Source: RBG-13-66-14 sp964436465 (GTDB lineage Bacteria; RBG-13-66-14). From it: a stretch of 43,216 nucleotides of DNA. The DNA is taken from NCBI GenBank assembly GCA_964436465.1, contig CAYTCV010000011.1, forward strand, positions 1-43,216, given 5' to 3'. The translations under genes were made by a program, and so were the position numbers. Position 1 is the first letter of the stretch. Each line of letters opens with the position of its first letter. The notes under the pieces are model-generated. The model worked only from the letters and a program-made list of their open reading frames with translations, was not told the DNA's origin and did not search any database. Positions 22,543 to 30,445 of this stretch are shown in pieces.

Positions 22543-23613
22543 CTACCGCGTGTACTTCAGCAGGAAGCGCCACAGCCAGCGCAGGCCGAAGAAGAGCCCG
22601 GCGGCCACGGCGATTAACAGGGGGAAGAAGACGGTCAGAATGTGGGTGGAGAGATACTCCCACAGAGCCTCGTACCATGTGCGCACCGAGCCCTCGCGCA
22701 GACTCTCCACCACCCGGCCGAAGAGCGCCTCGAAGGCGCGGTGGTTCGCCTCGGCGGCCTCGCCGTGGATGGCGTAGGTTCCGCGGTTGCCGTACAGAAC
22801 CGTGCAGAGCCAGCGGAACGGTACGCCGTCCACCCAATAGATACCGTTGAGCCTCTGGGCCGTCAGACCGGCGGCCTCGCCGGGAATCGAGTCGAGCAGC
22901 CGGAAACCGGGGCGGTGGCTCTCGGCGTCCAGGAGAAGGCTCTCCAGGAACAGGGCGCGGTTCTCGTTGTCGGCGGCCGTTCCCGAGACGATGACCCCGA
23001 TTTCGGCCACCGGCGCCCCCTCGTCGGTGAGCTCGGCCAGATAATCGTAGGCCCCGGCGGGGATGATGCGCCACTCCTGCGGCAGGGCGAGTCGGAAACC
23101 CGGTCCGACGCGGATGACGAGCTCCCCGCCGAACTCGCGGCTCTCCTGGGCGACCGCCAGGGGCAGGCGGCAATCCAAATCGAGGAGGGCGACCGTCCCC
23201 AGGGCCGCGAGCCGGTCCCGCTCCCGCCACGGCCCCTCCAGCTTCCAGAGCCAGAGTCGGCGCGCGGCGTAGATGCCGGCGAAGAGCCCGAACCGGTTCC
23301 TCCGCCTGTATTCCACGGTGCGGGCGTAGGTTCCGTCTATTTCCCGCGAGACGAAGGGACCCAGCAGCTCCGCGCCCTCCAGTCCGCCCCACGAGACGAG
23401 CCCCCCGTCGGTGGGGGGCGCGTCCAGTTTAGGGCTCAGCGTCAGGCTGAGCACGGCGGCGCCGTCGGCCCGGTCCGCGAAAAGGGAGCGGTCCCGGTAG
23501 GACACCTCCCAACCCTTCGGCACCTCGGCGACCATCATCCCGGCGGGACCGGCGACGGGGTGGAGGGGCCAGGCGGTTATAACGCCTATAAGCCAGAAGA
23601 TTAGTCGAATCAC
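22543..23613 (-). CDS. Membrane-anchored protein of unknown function
   Basis: A 356-residue protein with a signal peptide or anchor at the N-terminus (about 1-20), an extracytoplasmic region of about 290 residues with two similar-looking alpha/beta parts (about 25-160 and 165-300), and a C-terminal transmembrane helix (about 320-345) followed by a basic tail LRWLWRFLLKYTR. The large part is therefore outside the cytoplasm. I do not recognise the fold. The GTG start (23611-23613) overlaps the Usp stop codon as GTGA, so it is translated with the Usp gene. Confidence 0.7.
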   Translation of the reverse strand: MIRLIFWLIGVITAWPLHPVAGPAGMMVAEVPKGWEVSYRDRSLFADRADGAAVLSLTLSPKLDAPPTDGGLVSWGGLEGAELLGPFVSREIDGTYARTVEYRRRNRFGLFAGIYAARRLWLWKLEGPWRERDRLAALGTVALLDLDCRLPLAVAQESREFGGELVIRVGPGFRLALPQEWRIIPAGAYDYLAELTDEGAPVAEIGVIVSGTAADNENRALFLESLLLDAESHRPGFRLLDSIPGEAAGLTAQRLNGIYWVDGVPFRWLCTVLYGNRGTYAIHGEAAEANHRAFEALFGRVVESLREGSVRTWYEALWEYLSTHILTVFFPLLIAVAAGLFFGLRWLWRFLLKYTR

Positions 23614-24404
23614 GCGGTTACGATGATGGGTCCGGTCGCGTCGCGGATGACGCGCTGGGTTCGCTGGCTGATGATGAGATGCTCCGCGCTCCCGGTGGCC
23701 CCGATGACGACCAGTTCGCCGGGGTCCAGGTCGGCGATGCGCTCCTCGAGGGGCAGGGTCAACTCTTCGTATTCCGCCTGTAGGTCGTAGCCCGTCAGGA
23801 GTTTCTCGGCGGCGGCGCGGGTCGCGCCTTCGTGGATGACCAGAATCCCCCGCCCGTCGGAGAGGTCGACGGCGAACCGCAGGGCGTCCTCGGCGGAGGG
23901 CTTGTCGTCGACGATGGCCACGACGCGGGACGGCTTCTCGAAATCGGCCGGGGCCAGCATGACCGCGGTGTTCACCCGCTTGAGCACCCCTTCGGCGACG
24001 TTGCCGAGCATGTCGTTCTCGTACTCGGCGTGGTCGCCCTGGCGCCCGATGACGACCAGGTCAACCCTCTGCGCCCTCTCGACCAGGGTGGTGGCGACGG
24101 GGCCGCTGGTGATGACCTCCTCGTAGGTGACCCCCGCCTTGCGGGCCAGCTCGGCGATGAAGCCCAGGGCGGTTTCGCCCAGTCCGCGCAGAACCGGTTC
24201 GGCCGCGGCGCGGAAGTCGGTCGCCGGAGCGAAGCCCAGCATCGCCGCCAGCCGGGCGAAGAAGGGGCCATCCAGCAGGCGGATGTCCAGGACGTAGCAG
24301 CCGATGAGCTTGGTGCCCGCGGCCTGCGCCGCCCATACGCCGTAACGGGCGGCTCCCTCGGCGTAGCGCGAGCCGTCGGTGCCCACCAGGACGTTGCGGA
24401 CCAT
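23610..24404 (-). CDS. Tandem universal stress protein (UspA-type)
   Basis: A 264-residue cytoplasmic protein of two Usp domains. Domain 1 (about 1-150) starts VRNVLVGTDGSRYAEGA and has a near-canonical ATP-binding loop (IGRQGDHAEYENDMLG, G-x2-G-x10-G). Domain 2 (about 155-264) starts RVVAIVDDKPSAEDALR and ends ELVVIGATGSAEHLI, with GPIIVTA. Tandem Usp proteins sense or respond to stress and starvation; ATP binding here is likely in domain 1. ATG 24404 with GGGGAGAG upstream is chosen; the frame is open far into trmFO, which is an artefact of overlap. The terminator before it makes it a separate unit from trmFO. Confidence 0.85.
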   Translation of the reverse strand: MVRNVLVGTDGSRYAEGAARYGVWAAQAAGTKLIGCYVLDIRLLDGPFFARLAAMLGFAPATDFRAAAEPVLRGLGETALGFIAELARKAGVTYEEVITSGPVATTLVERAQRVDLVVIGRQGDHAEYENDMLGNVAEGVLKRVNTAVMLAPADFEKPSRVVAIVDDKPSAEDALRFAVDLSDGRGILVIHEGATRAAAEKLLTGYDLQAEYEELTLPLEERIADLDPGELVVIGATGSAEHLIISQRTQRVIRDATGPIIVTA

Positions 24405-24441
24405 CTGTCTCTCCCCGGATATGGTTCCGACCAAGTGTACC

Positions 24442-24467
24442 AAAAAAAGGCCCCGTTCACGGGGGGC
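24442..24467 (-). terminator. Terminator overlapping the trmFO stop codon
   Basis: On the minus strand GGCCCCCCG (24467 downwards) pairs with CGGGGCC (to 24449) around a TGAA loop with one bulged C, and seven T residues follow. The TGA stop of trmFO (24459-24457) is in the loop of this hairpin. Confidence 0.8.
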
Positions 24468-25845
24468 CGCCGGACCCGAGCCTCCACCGGAAGGCGCGCA
24501 TCGCGGCCAGCGCCCGGAGCGCCAGCGCCGTACGCCGGTCCTTTTTACCCCGCACCTGTCCCGAAAGCGGCGGCAGGAGGCCGAAATTGGCGTTGACCGG
24601 GCTCGGGGGGCCGTCCTCGTCTTCGCGCTCCACACCGGACAGGGTTCGGACCAGACCGCCCAGCACCGTCTCCCGCGGCGGGACGAGCGGCTCCATACCC
24701 CGCAGCCGTCGGGCGAGGTTCCTCCCCGCCAACAGGCCCGTGGCGGCGGCCTCGACGTAACCCTCCGCCCCCGAGAGCTGACCCGCGACGAAGACGCCGG
24801 GCCGTCCCCGGAACTCCAGCGTTGACACCAGCAGCGCCGGGCCGTCCAGGTACGAGTTGCGGTGCATCCGGCCGTAGCGCACGAACTCGGCGCGTTCCAG
24901 GCCGGGCAGGGAGCGCAGGAGTGTCCGCTGGGCCGGCGGGGTCAGGCGGGTCTGGCAGCCGACGAGGCTGTACCGCGTCCGCCCCCGGTCTTCCGCCCGC
25001 AGCTGGATGACGGCGTGGTACGACTCCCCGGTATCCGGCCGGCGCAGGCCCACGGGCCGCAGCGGACCGAAGCGCAGGGCGTCCCGACCCCGCTCGGCGA
25101 GCACCTCCAGCGGCAGGCAGCCCTCGAAAACCGCGAAGTCGTCACCGACCGGCTCCCGGTCCACCGCGTGGACCGGCGCCCGGGGCAGCGTGAGTAGATT
25201 TTGCCAAAAATTCTCGTACGCCTCGGCGGAAAGTCCCACGTTCAGGTAATCGTCCCCGGCCCCGTGACGCCCGGCGGGGAAGACCTTCTCCGGGTCGAGG
25301 CTATCCGCCGTCACCACGGGCGAGGTGGCGTCGTGAAAAAAGAGCCGCCCGCGGCCCAGTTCATCCTCCAGCCTTCCCATGAGCGTCGGGGCGGTGAGCG
25401 GGCCGGTGGCCAGCACCGCCGGGGCCTCCGGCGGCTCGGTCACCTCCTCCCGGACGACCTCGACGAGCGGGTCGGCCGTGAGCCTCCGCTCCACCTCCGC
25501 CGAGAATTTTTGCCGGTCTACCGCCAGCGCCGAACCGGCCGGCACCCGGGAAAAATTCGCCGCCTCGATTAACAGAGACTCCAGCAGCTCCAGCTCGGCC
25601 TTTAGGCAGCCGTGGGCGTTGTGGAGCAGGGCGCTCTTGAGGGAATTGGAGCAGACGAGCTCGGCCAGCCCGCCGCCGGTGTGGGCGCCGGTCGATTTTC
25701 CGGGGCGCATCTCTACGAGCCGAACCGGAAATCCCGCCCGGGCGAGCTGCCACGCAGCCTCGCAGCCCGCCAGCCCCCCGCCGACCACGTTCACGCGGTT
25801 TAAAGGCCCCCGCGGGGGCCTCTCGCCGGAACCCACGCGCGCCAT
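24457..25845 (-). CDS. trmFO: Folate/FAD-dependent tRNA U54 methyltransferase
   Basis: TrmFO makes ribothymidine at position 54 of tRNA with methylene-tetrahydrofolate and FADH2. Full-length product with the FAD-binding motif VGGGLAG (about 21-27), ELVCSNSLK with Cys65 and FEGCLPLE with Cys243 (the two conserved cysteines), DALRFGPLRPVGL and the C-terminal VNANFGLLPPL. ATG 25845 directly follows the stop codon of the phosphatase gene and has a strong GAGGGGGGT site; it gives a 17-residue N-terminal extension. GTG 25794 would give the usual family N-terminus (NVVGGG) but lacks a ribosome site. An 18-bp perfect palindrome (25804-25821) lies between the two possible starts. Confidence 0.9.
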   Translation of the reverse strand: MARVGSGERPPRGPLNRVNVVGGGLAGCEAAWQLARAGFPVRLVEMRPGKSTGAHTGGGLAELVCSNSLKSALLHNAHGCLKAELELLESLLIEAANFSRVPAGSALAVDRQKFSAEVERRLTADPLVEVVREEVTEPPEAPAVLATGPLTAPTLMGRLEDELGRGRLFFHDATSPVVTADSLDPEKVFPAGRHGAGDDYLNVGLSAEAYENFWQNLLTLPRAPVHAVDREPVGDDFAVFEGCLPLEVLAERGRDALRFGPLRPVGLRRPDTGESYHAVIQLRAEDRGRTRYSLVGCQTRLTPPAQRTLLRSLPGLERAEFVRYGRMHRNSYLDGPALLVSTLEFRGRPGVFVAGQLSGAEGYVEAAATGLLAGRNLARRLRGMEPLVPPRETVLGGLVRTLSGVEREDEDGPPSPVNANFGLLPPLSGQVRGKKDRRTALALRALAAMRAFRWRLGSGGPP

Positions 25846-27435
25846 CTACCCCCCCTCGGAGATGTAGCGGTCCACCGTCAGACTGACCTCCTCCGTCAGG
25901 TCCATGTCCAGCGGCCTTTCGACCTCCGGCTCGAGCGCCTGCAGCGCGACCAGGGTCATGTCGTCGAACTGCTTGTTTTCCCCGGCGAAGGCGCGCGCCG
26001 TTTCCGCGAGCCTTTTCACCAGCTCCGCGGGGTGGAGTCCGGCGGAGGCGACGAAGGCATCCTGAAGCCTTCCCTCACCGAAGGGCTCCATCCCTTCGTT
26101 CATGGATTCACAGAGGCCGTCGGTGTAGAGGAGGACGGTGTCCCCCGGCTCCAGAAGGAGCGTCGAGCTTTCCAGGGTTTGGCAGAAATCGTCGGGGTCA
26201 ATGAGGCCCAGCGGGCGTCCGCGGGTCTTGACGACCTCCACCTGTCTCTCGCTCGCCCGGTACACGAGCAGGGGGTTGTGCCCCGCGTTGACCACGTCGA
26301 GGCTTCCGTTGCGGGAGTCGTAGACGTAGTATACGCAGGTGACGAAGTTGCCGGAGTGCATGTCGGGGCTGAGGATGAAATTGGTTTCGCAGAGTGTGGG
26401 CCGGGCGTCGAAATGCCGCGGGGCGGTGCTCTTCAGAATCGTGCGCAACACGAGCATGACCATGAGCCCCTGGAGGCTCTTTCCCGACACGTCGGCCACG
26501 ACCACGCCCAGCCTCCGGTCGTCGATGGGGATGAAATCGTAGTAGTCGCCACCCACCTCGTAGGCCGGTTCGCAGAGGCCGGCGACGGCCATGCCCGGGT
26601 AATCCGGCTCTTCGTCGGGCAGGTAGGACTGCTGCAACTGGCGGGCGATTTCCAGGTCCCGCACCATGCGCCTTCTGTCGTCGGTGGCGTCGCGCGGATT
26701 CTCCAATCCGTCGGCCAGGTCGTTGACGGCCGCGGCCAACCGACCGAGCTCATTCTTCGAGGAAACCTTCAGGCGGTAGGCGGTATTGCCCGAGCCGATT
26801 TTTTTCACCCCCCGCTGAAGCTCCTTCAGAGGCCCCAGAACCCGCAGGATGAATAGAACGCCCAGGCCCGCAACGATGATGAACGCCGCCGCGCCGATGA
26901 GAACGCCGTTGACGGTGGTCTTCTCCAGGGCCGTGCGCACCGGCTCCTCCGACATCACCAGGCGCAGCTTCCCGAAGGTGGTGAAATCCCCCGGCTGTCG
27001 CGCGGGGGGGTAGACGGGCAGGGTGAGGCAGAGGGTCCCGCCGTCGGAGACGAGCTCCTCCCTGGCCCGAAGCGCTTCCTGCCGCACCGGTTCCCCCTCG
27101 ACTTTCAGGGGGACGATTTCCTCGTCGGCCGAGTAGATACCGCCCCGGTCGTCGAAGTAGTAGGCGCCGGTGAGGTGCGGATTGTCCTTCCGGGCCTCGG
27201 CCAGCGTCCGCACGATTCCCTCGCCCGCGTCGGGCTCCCGGGCGACCGGGGAGAGCGTGCGGGCGACGGCCCGGCCCTGGTAAACCAGCGAGGTCTGGAA
27301 TTCCAGGTACAGATTCGCCCGCTCGGAATCGACCAGAAACCAGGTGAGCCCCGTCGCGGTGACGAGAGTCAGCAGCCCGATGAGGACGGCGAGCTGCCAG
27401 AAGAGGTTGAGGCTTTTGGGTTCCCTATCCGTCAA
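25846..27435 (-). CDS. Membrane-bound PP2C (SpoIIE/RsbU-type) phosphatase
   Basis: A 529-residue signalling protein: transmembrane helix (about 13-33), extracytoplasmic sensor domain (about 34-172), second helix (about 173-195), HAMP linker (about 196-250) and a PP2C-like SpoIIE domain (about 270-505). The phosphatase motifs are intact: VGGDYYDF, VVADVSGKSLQG, NAGHNPLL, LLYTDGLCES and FDDMTLVAL, including the metal-binding aspartates. Such enzymes dephosphorylate anti-sigma-factor antagonists in partner-switching systems; no partner (STAS or HATPase) is in the window, so the target is unknown. It starts at TTG 27435 without a clear ribosome site. trmFO follows without a gap. Confidence 0.88.
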   Translation of the reverse strand: MTDREPKSLNLFWQLAVLIGLLTLVTATGLTWFLVDSERANLYLEFQTSLVYQGRAVARTLSPVAREPDAGEGIVRTLAEARKDNPHLTGAYYFDDRGGIYSADEEIVPLKVEGEPVRQEALRAREELVSDGGTLCLTLPVYPPARQPGDFTTFGKLRLVMSEEPVRTALEKTTVNGVLIGAAAFIIVAGLGVLFILRVLGPLKELQRGVKKIGSGNTAYRLKVSSKNELGRLAAAVNDLADGLENPRDATDDRRRMVRDLEIARQLQQSYLPDEEPDYPGMAVAGLCEPAYEVGGDYYDFIPIDDRRLGVVVADVSGKSLQGLMVMLVLRTILKSTAPRHFDARPTLCETNFILSPDMHSGNFVTCVYYVYDSRNGSLDVVNAGHNPLLVYRASERQVEVVKTRGRPLGLIDPDDFCQTLESSTLLLEPGDTVLLYTDGLCESMNEGMEPFGEGRLQDAFVASAGLHPAELVKRLAETARAFAGENKQFDDMTLVALQALEPEVERPLDMDLTEEVSLTVDRYISEGG

Positions 27436-27538
27436 ATGGGTTTTCCGGTTCTTCGTCCGCTCTGAGTGAAATGCTTTTCAATGTGTAGCTTACACCCACC
27501 CGTGTGGTCGGGGCAAGTGAATGCTCCCGGCGCCGTTG

Positions 27539-27547
27539 TGATATCAT
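27539..27547 (+). promoter_or_regulatory. Extended -10 promoter element
   Basis: TG-A-TATCAT (27539-27547) is an extended -10 element about 50 bp before the start codon at 27598. No good -35 box is seen, which fits the extended type. Confidence 0.5.
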
Positions 27548-27597
27548 GATGAGCGATTGTGGGACAGCCCCTTTCCCCGGAGCTCAAAGGAGACGCC

Positions 27598-28617
27598 ATG
27601 GTCCGGAAAGCCGTCACAATCCTGCTGTTCTTAGCGGTCGGGACACTCCTCGCCGAGGCCCCCTACCCCATGCCCGAGGGTTCCGTGAGTTACTGGGAGT
27701 TCTTCGGCGACACCCCCTTCACCCCCGGTCGGGGTTTCGTGGGCAAGCTGGAGCTGGGCGAGCTGGTCTCCGACATGTACGACCGCATCGGCGGCGGGAT
27801 GGAGGAGATGGATTACCCCTTCTGGTACTTCTTCGAGGACGGGCCCTACGCCTTCACCGTTATCGGCCGGTACGACACGGTCTCCATGAGTTTCCCCATC
27901 GTCGGGCTGGCCGTGGGCGGTATTGAGGATTTTCCGCCGCCCGCTCTCTCCACCCCCGAGGGGGTGGGGGTCGGGACGACATGGCCCGAGGTGGTCGAGG
28001 CTTACGGTCGTCCCCCCCTGGGCGTGCGCGCGGCCGGGGCGTCGTATCCTGAATTGGGACTGGTCGTGTACCTCGACAATTTCTTCAACGTTTCCACGCT
28101 CTTCGTCCAGGTGCCCGGCCCCCCCGAAGAACCCTCCGGAACGCGCTACGAGAACGACGGTGTGGACCTGCCCCAGGTCGTAAAGCCGGCCAAGGGTATC
28201 CTGGCCGTGCCGTTGCCCGAGGATTGGGTACTCAGCGACTCGGCCGACGTGACCGCTTTCTACGCCGACCCTGCGGACAATTGGAGCGTCCAGGTGACCA
28301 CCTGCGTGGACTGCACCGACGACGTCTCCCGGTGGGCGGACATGCAGGAGGGGATTTTGTACGGCGCGAACCTCCTCCCCGCCGAAGAGTGGTACCTTCA
28401 TCCTGATGCGCTCACGCTCTACGGCGCGGACGAGAGTTACTGCGCCGAGTATTCGAGCGATTTCATGGGGCACGGCTGGACCCTCTTCCTGCGCCGGTAC
28501 ACCCGGACGGTGAACGTTACCGTCAACTGCCTGGAGCCCGCGGCGTACGTGGATGACCCCGAGGGTGCGGCCCGTCTGGCCCACGCGATTCTGGCCGGGC
28601 TGGAATTCGTGGAATAG
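27598..28617 (+). CDS. Secreted protein of unknown function
   Basis: A 339-residue protein with a signal peptide (about 1-20). The mature part has a first domain (about 20-190) with many aromatic residues and glycines, and a second (about 200-339) beginning GILAVPLPEDWVLSDSADV, which resembles the start of exported domains of the type with PEDW after a strand. Several cysteines lie in that second part (TTCVDCTDD, YCAEY, NCLEPA). I do not recognise the family. ATG 27598 follows AAAGGAGACG. The tRNA-Phe promoter follows its stop. Confidence 0.7.
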   Translation: MVRKAVTILLFLAVGTLLAEAPYPMPEGSVSYWEFFGDTPFTPGRGFVGKLELGELVSDMYDRIGGGMEEMDYPFWYFFEDGPYAFTVIGRYDTVSMSFPIVGLAVGGIEDFPPPALSTPEGVGVGTTWPEVVEAYGRPPLGVRAAGASYPELGLVVYLDNFFNVSTLFVQVPGPPEEPSGTRYENDGVDLPQVVKPAKGILAVPLPEDWVLSDSADVTAFYADPADNWSVQVTTCVDCTDDVSRWADMQEGILYGANLLPAEEWYLHPDALTLYGADESYCAEYSSDFMGHGWTLFLRRYTRTVNVTVNCLEPAAYVDDPEGAARLAHAILAGLEFVE

Positions 28618-28626
28618 GCTGAACCC

Positions 28627-28656
28627 TTGACATATTCGGCCCGTTCTTGCTACGCT
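28627..28656 (+). promoter_or_regulatory. tRNA-Phe promoter
   Basis: TTGACA (28627-28632), an 18-bp spacer and TACGCT (28651-28656), 25 bp before the tRNA. A small hairpin (GCCTT-AAAA-AAGGC, 28663-28676) lies between promoter and tRNA. Confidence 0.65.
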
Positions 28657-28681
28657 CGCTCTGCCTTAAAAAAGGCTGCGG

Positions 28682-28757
<76 letters not shown>

Positions 28758-28907
28758 TCGGTCCGGTGGGTGAGCGTCCCGGTGAGATGAGGGACGCAAG
28801 GGTATTTAATATCGCCTTCACCCTTCGGGGAGTCCGTCCCGACCGGACGAGCGGAACCGTAAGTATAAAAAGCCGGGCTCTGGTTGACTTCACCCCGGGA
28901 GGTCGAA

Positions 28908-30080
28908 TTGGGCGCGAAGCGCTACCTCAACGTTCTGGTCACCCTCATTCTCTTCATCGTCTGCCTCGGAGTCGTCTACCTTCTCTCTTTGGACCGGACC
29001 GAGGGGCATCGCGGTGCCGGTGACCAGTTGTACGAGAAGTACGAGTACGATGCCGCGCTGGAGGAGTACAAGCAGGCCTGCCTGGTGGAGTACGGTGACC
29101 TTTTCGCGGGTGCCGATGACCCCGCGTCGCTGCCGCTCGAAACGGTTCTCAAAACCCTGGAGGACCAGGGCGTCGGGAACGAGCGCGTCCTGAACCGCAT
29201 CAACGACTGCTGGTTCCAGTTGGGGTCCATCGAGTTCGATAATTACGACAAGAAAGGCCAGGATGAGGCCCTCCTCCCGGCCGAGGCCTACCTGACCAAG
29301 GTGGAGCGCGGCGAGCACGTGGAGGAAGCCCAGGAGATGCTGGCCAAGGTGCAGGCGGCCCTCAAGGAAGAGGTGGACATCGAAACCGGCACCCGCGTGG
29401 TCTGCGCCTACACTATGTACATGGGCTGGCCCGAGCCCCCCGAGGACCTGGAATACGAAGGCTCCGTTCCGCCGAAGGGTTACCTCTACGTCATGAACGA
29501 CACCATCCACACCGAGAAGCTCACCAAGCGGGCCTACCTCAAGTACGAAGACGAGTTGAAGCCCATCATCATCGACGACTACGCCTCACAGCACTACGCC
29601 AAGGACTTCATGGGCATCCCGAGCCACATCGCCGACGACAGCCCCATTGACCTCGCGGTCAAGAGCGCCACCCGGGAAACCTCCATCGATCTCGGCGGCG
29701 GGAACAGGATGGTTGCGGAGCCGTACCGGTACATGGTCTTCGTCCTCGTCGACATCACGAACCGGAGCAACGACCCGATGTATATGGGCGGCCCCGAGCC
29801 CTTCGAGCTCGACCTGACGAACTGCCGCCTGTACAAGTCCATGGAGACCAACTTCGACGAGCCGATGGAGTCCAACCAGAAGGATTCCCGCGACCCGCGT
29901 AAAACCTATCTTCCCGATACCGCGACCATCCTGCCCGGCGAGACGCTCTCCGGCTGGATAATGTTCTACACCTGGGATTCGGCCGAGTACTACTTCAAGA
30001 TTATCCGCAAGAAAATCAACCCGGACACCGGGATGGAGTACTCCGAGCCGCTGGTCGGCAAGACGCTCCCGGCATTCTAA
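28908..30080 (+). CDS. Membrane-anchored protein with TPR-like and beta domains
   Basis: A 390-residue protein with one N-terminal membrane helix (about 8-28), then a TPR-like helical part (about 38-150, GDQLYEKYEYDAALEEYKQA) and a C-terminal beta domain (about 230-380) that recalls DUF4352-type immunoglobulin-like domains (YMVFVLVDITNRSNDPM, TATILPGETLSGWIMF). The bulk is outside the cytoplasm. TTG 28908 is chosen because GGGAGG (28897-28902) precedes it; an ATG at 28884 lacks a ribosome site. A terminator follows. The function is unknown. Confidence 0.75.
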   Translation: MGAKRYLNVLVTLILFIVCLGVVYLLSLDRTEGHRGAGDQLYEKYEYDAALEEYKQACLVEYGDLFAGADDPASLPLETVLKTLEDQGVGNERVLNRINDCWFQLGSIEFDNYDKKGQDEALLPAEAYLTKVERGEHVEEAQEMLAKVQAALKEEVDIETGTRVVCAYTMYMGWPEPPEDLEYEGSVPPKGYLYVMNDTIHTEKLTKRAYLKYEDELKPIIIDDYASQHYAKDFMGIPSHIADDSPIDLAVKSATRETSIDLGGGNRMVAEPYRYMVFVLVDITNRSNDPMYMGGPEPFELDLTNCRLYKSMETNFDEPMESNQKDSRDPRKTYLPDTATILPGETLSGWIMFYTWDSAEYYFKIIRKKINPDTGMEYSEPLVGKTLPAF

Positions 30081-30099
30081 TGCCCCCTGGTGCTTTCAT

Positions 30100-30127
30100 A
30101 AGGCGGGGATTGGTTCCCCGCCTTTTT
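30100..30127 (+). terminator. Terminator after the TPR-like gene
   Basis: Stem AAGGCGGGGA with TCCCCGCCTT and a short loop, followed by six T residues to 30127. Confidence 0.88.
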
Positions 30128-30445
30128 TCGAGTTAATGAGTCTCGATTCGGCGAAACCGATGTTTTATAAAAAGGCGGGGTTTGGTCCGTGTTTTTTTCC
30201 ACCCTTCGCCCGGGGAGTGGAAAATGCAGGGCGGGGACTTTAGTCCCCGCCGTCATATAGAGAGATACTCCATCATCGTTCCGGTCAGTAAGCGTGCCTC
30301 TTTCAAACAGGGAGAGGGGCTTTATCGGGCCGACTGGCCGGTCGGTCCACGGGAGACCGAGGACGGTCGCCCCTACAGGTCGGATTCGCGGCGGTCGAAC
30401 GTATTGCGGGGGCTCCCCTCTCCTACGCTCCACCGGCTCCCCCCG
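30128..30445. repeat. Gene-free stretch with dispersed repeat fragments
   Basis: No gene is seen between the terminator and the end of the SprA-like gene. A near copy of the terminator arm lies at 30171-30197, a 10-bp inverted repeat (GGCGGGGACT with AGTCCCCGCC) at 30230-30251, and GGACGGTCGCCCCTAC at 30361-30376 is shared with the repeat cluster at 11121-11176. A long forward open frame through this region continues as a shadow of the SprA-like gene. Confidence 0.65.

Noticed and set aside
24457..24635. N-terminal extension of the Usp protein into trmFO
   Set aside because: The Usp family start (VRNVLVGTDGS) follows ATG 24404, which has a ribosome site, and a terminator lies within the extension.
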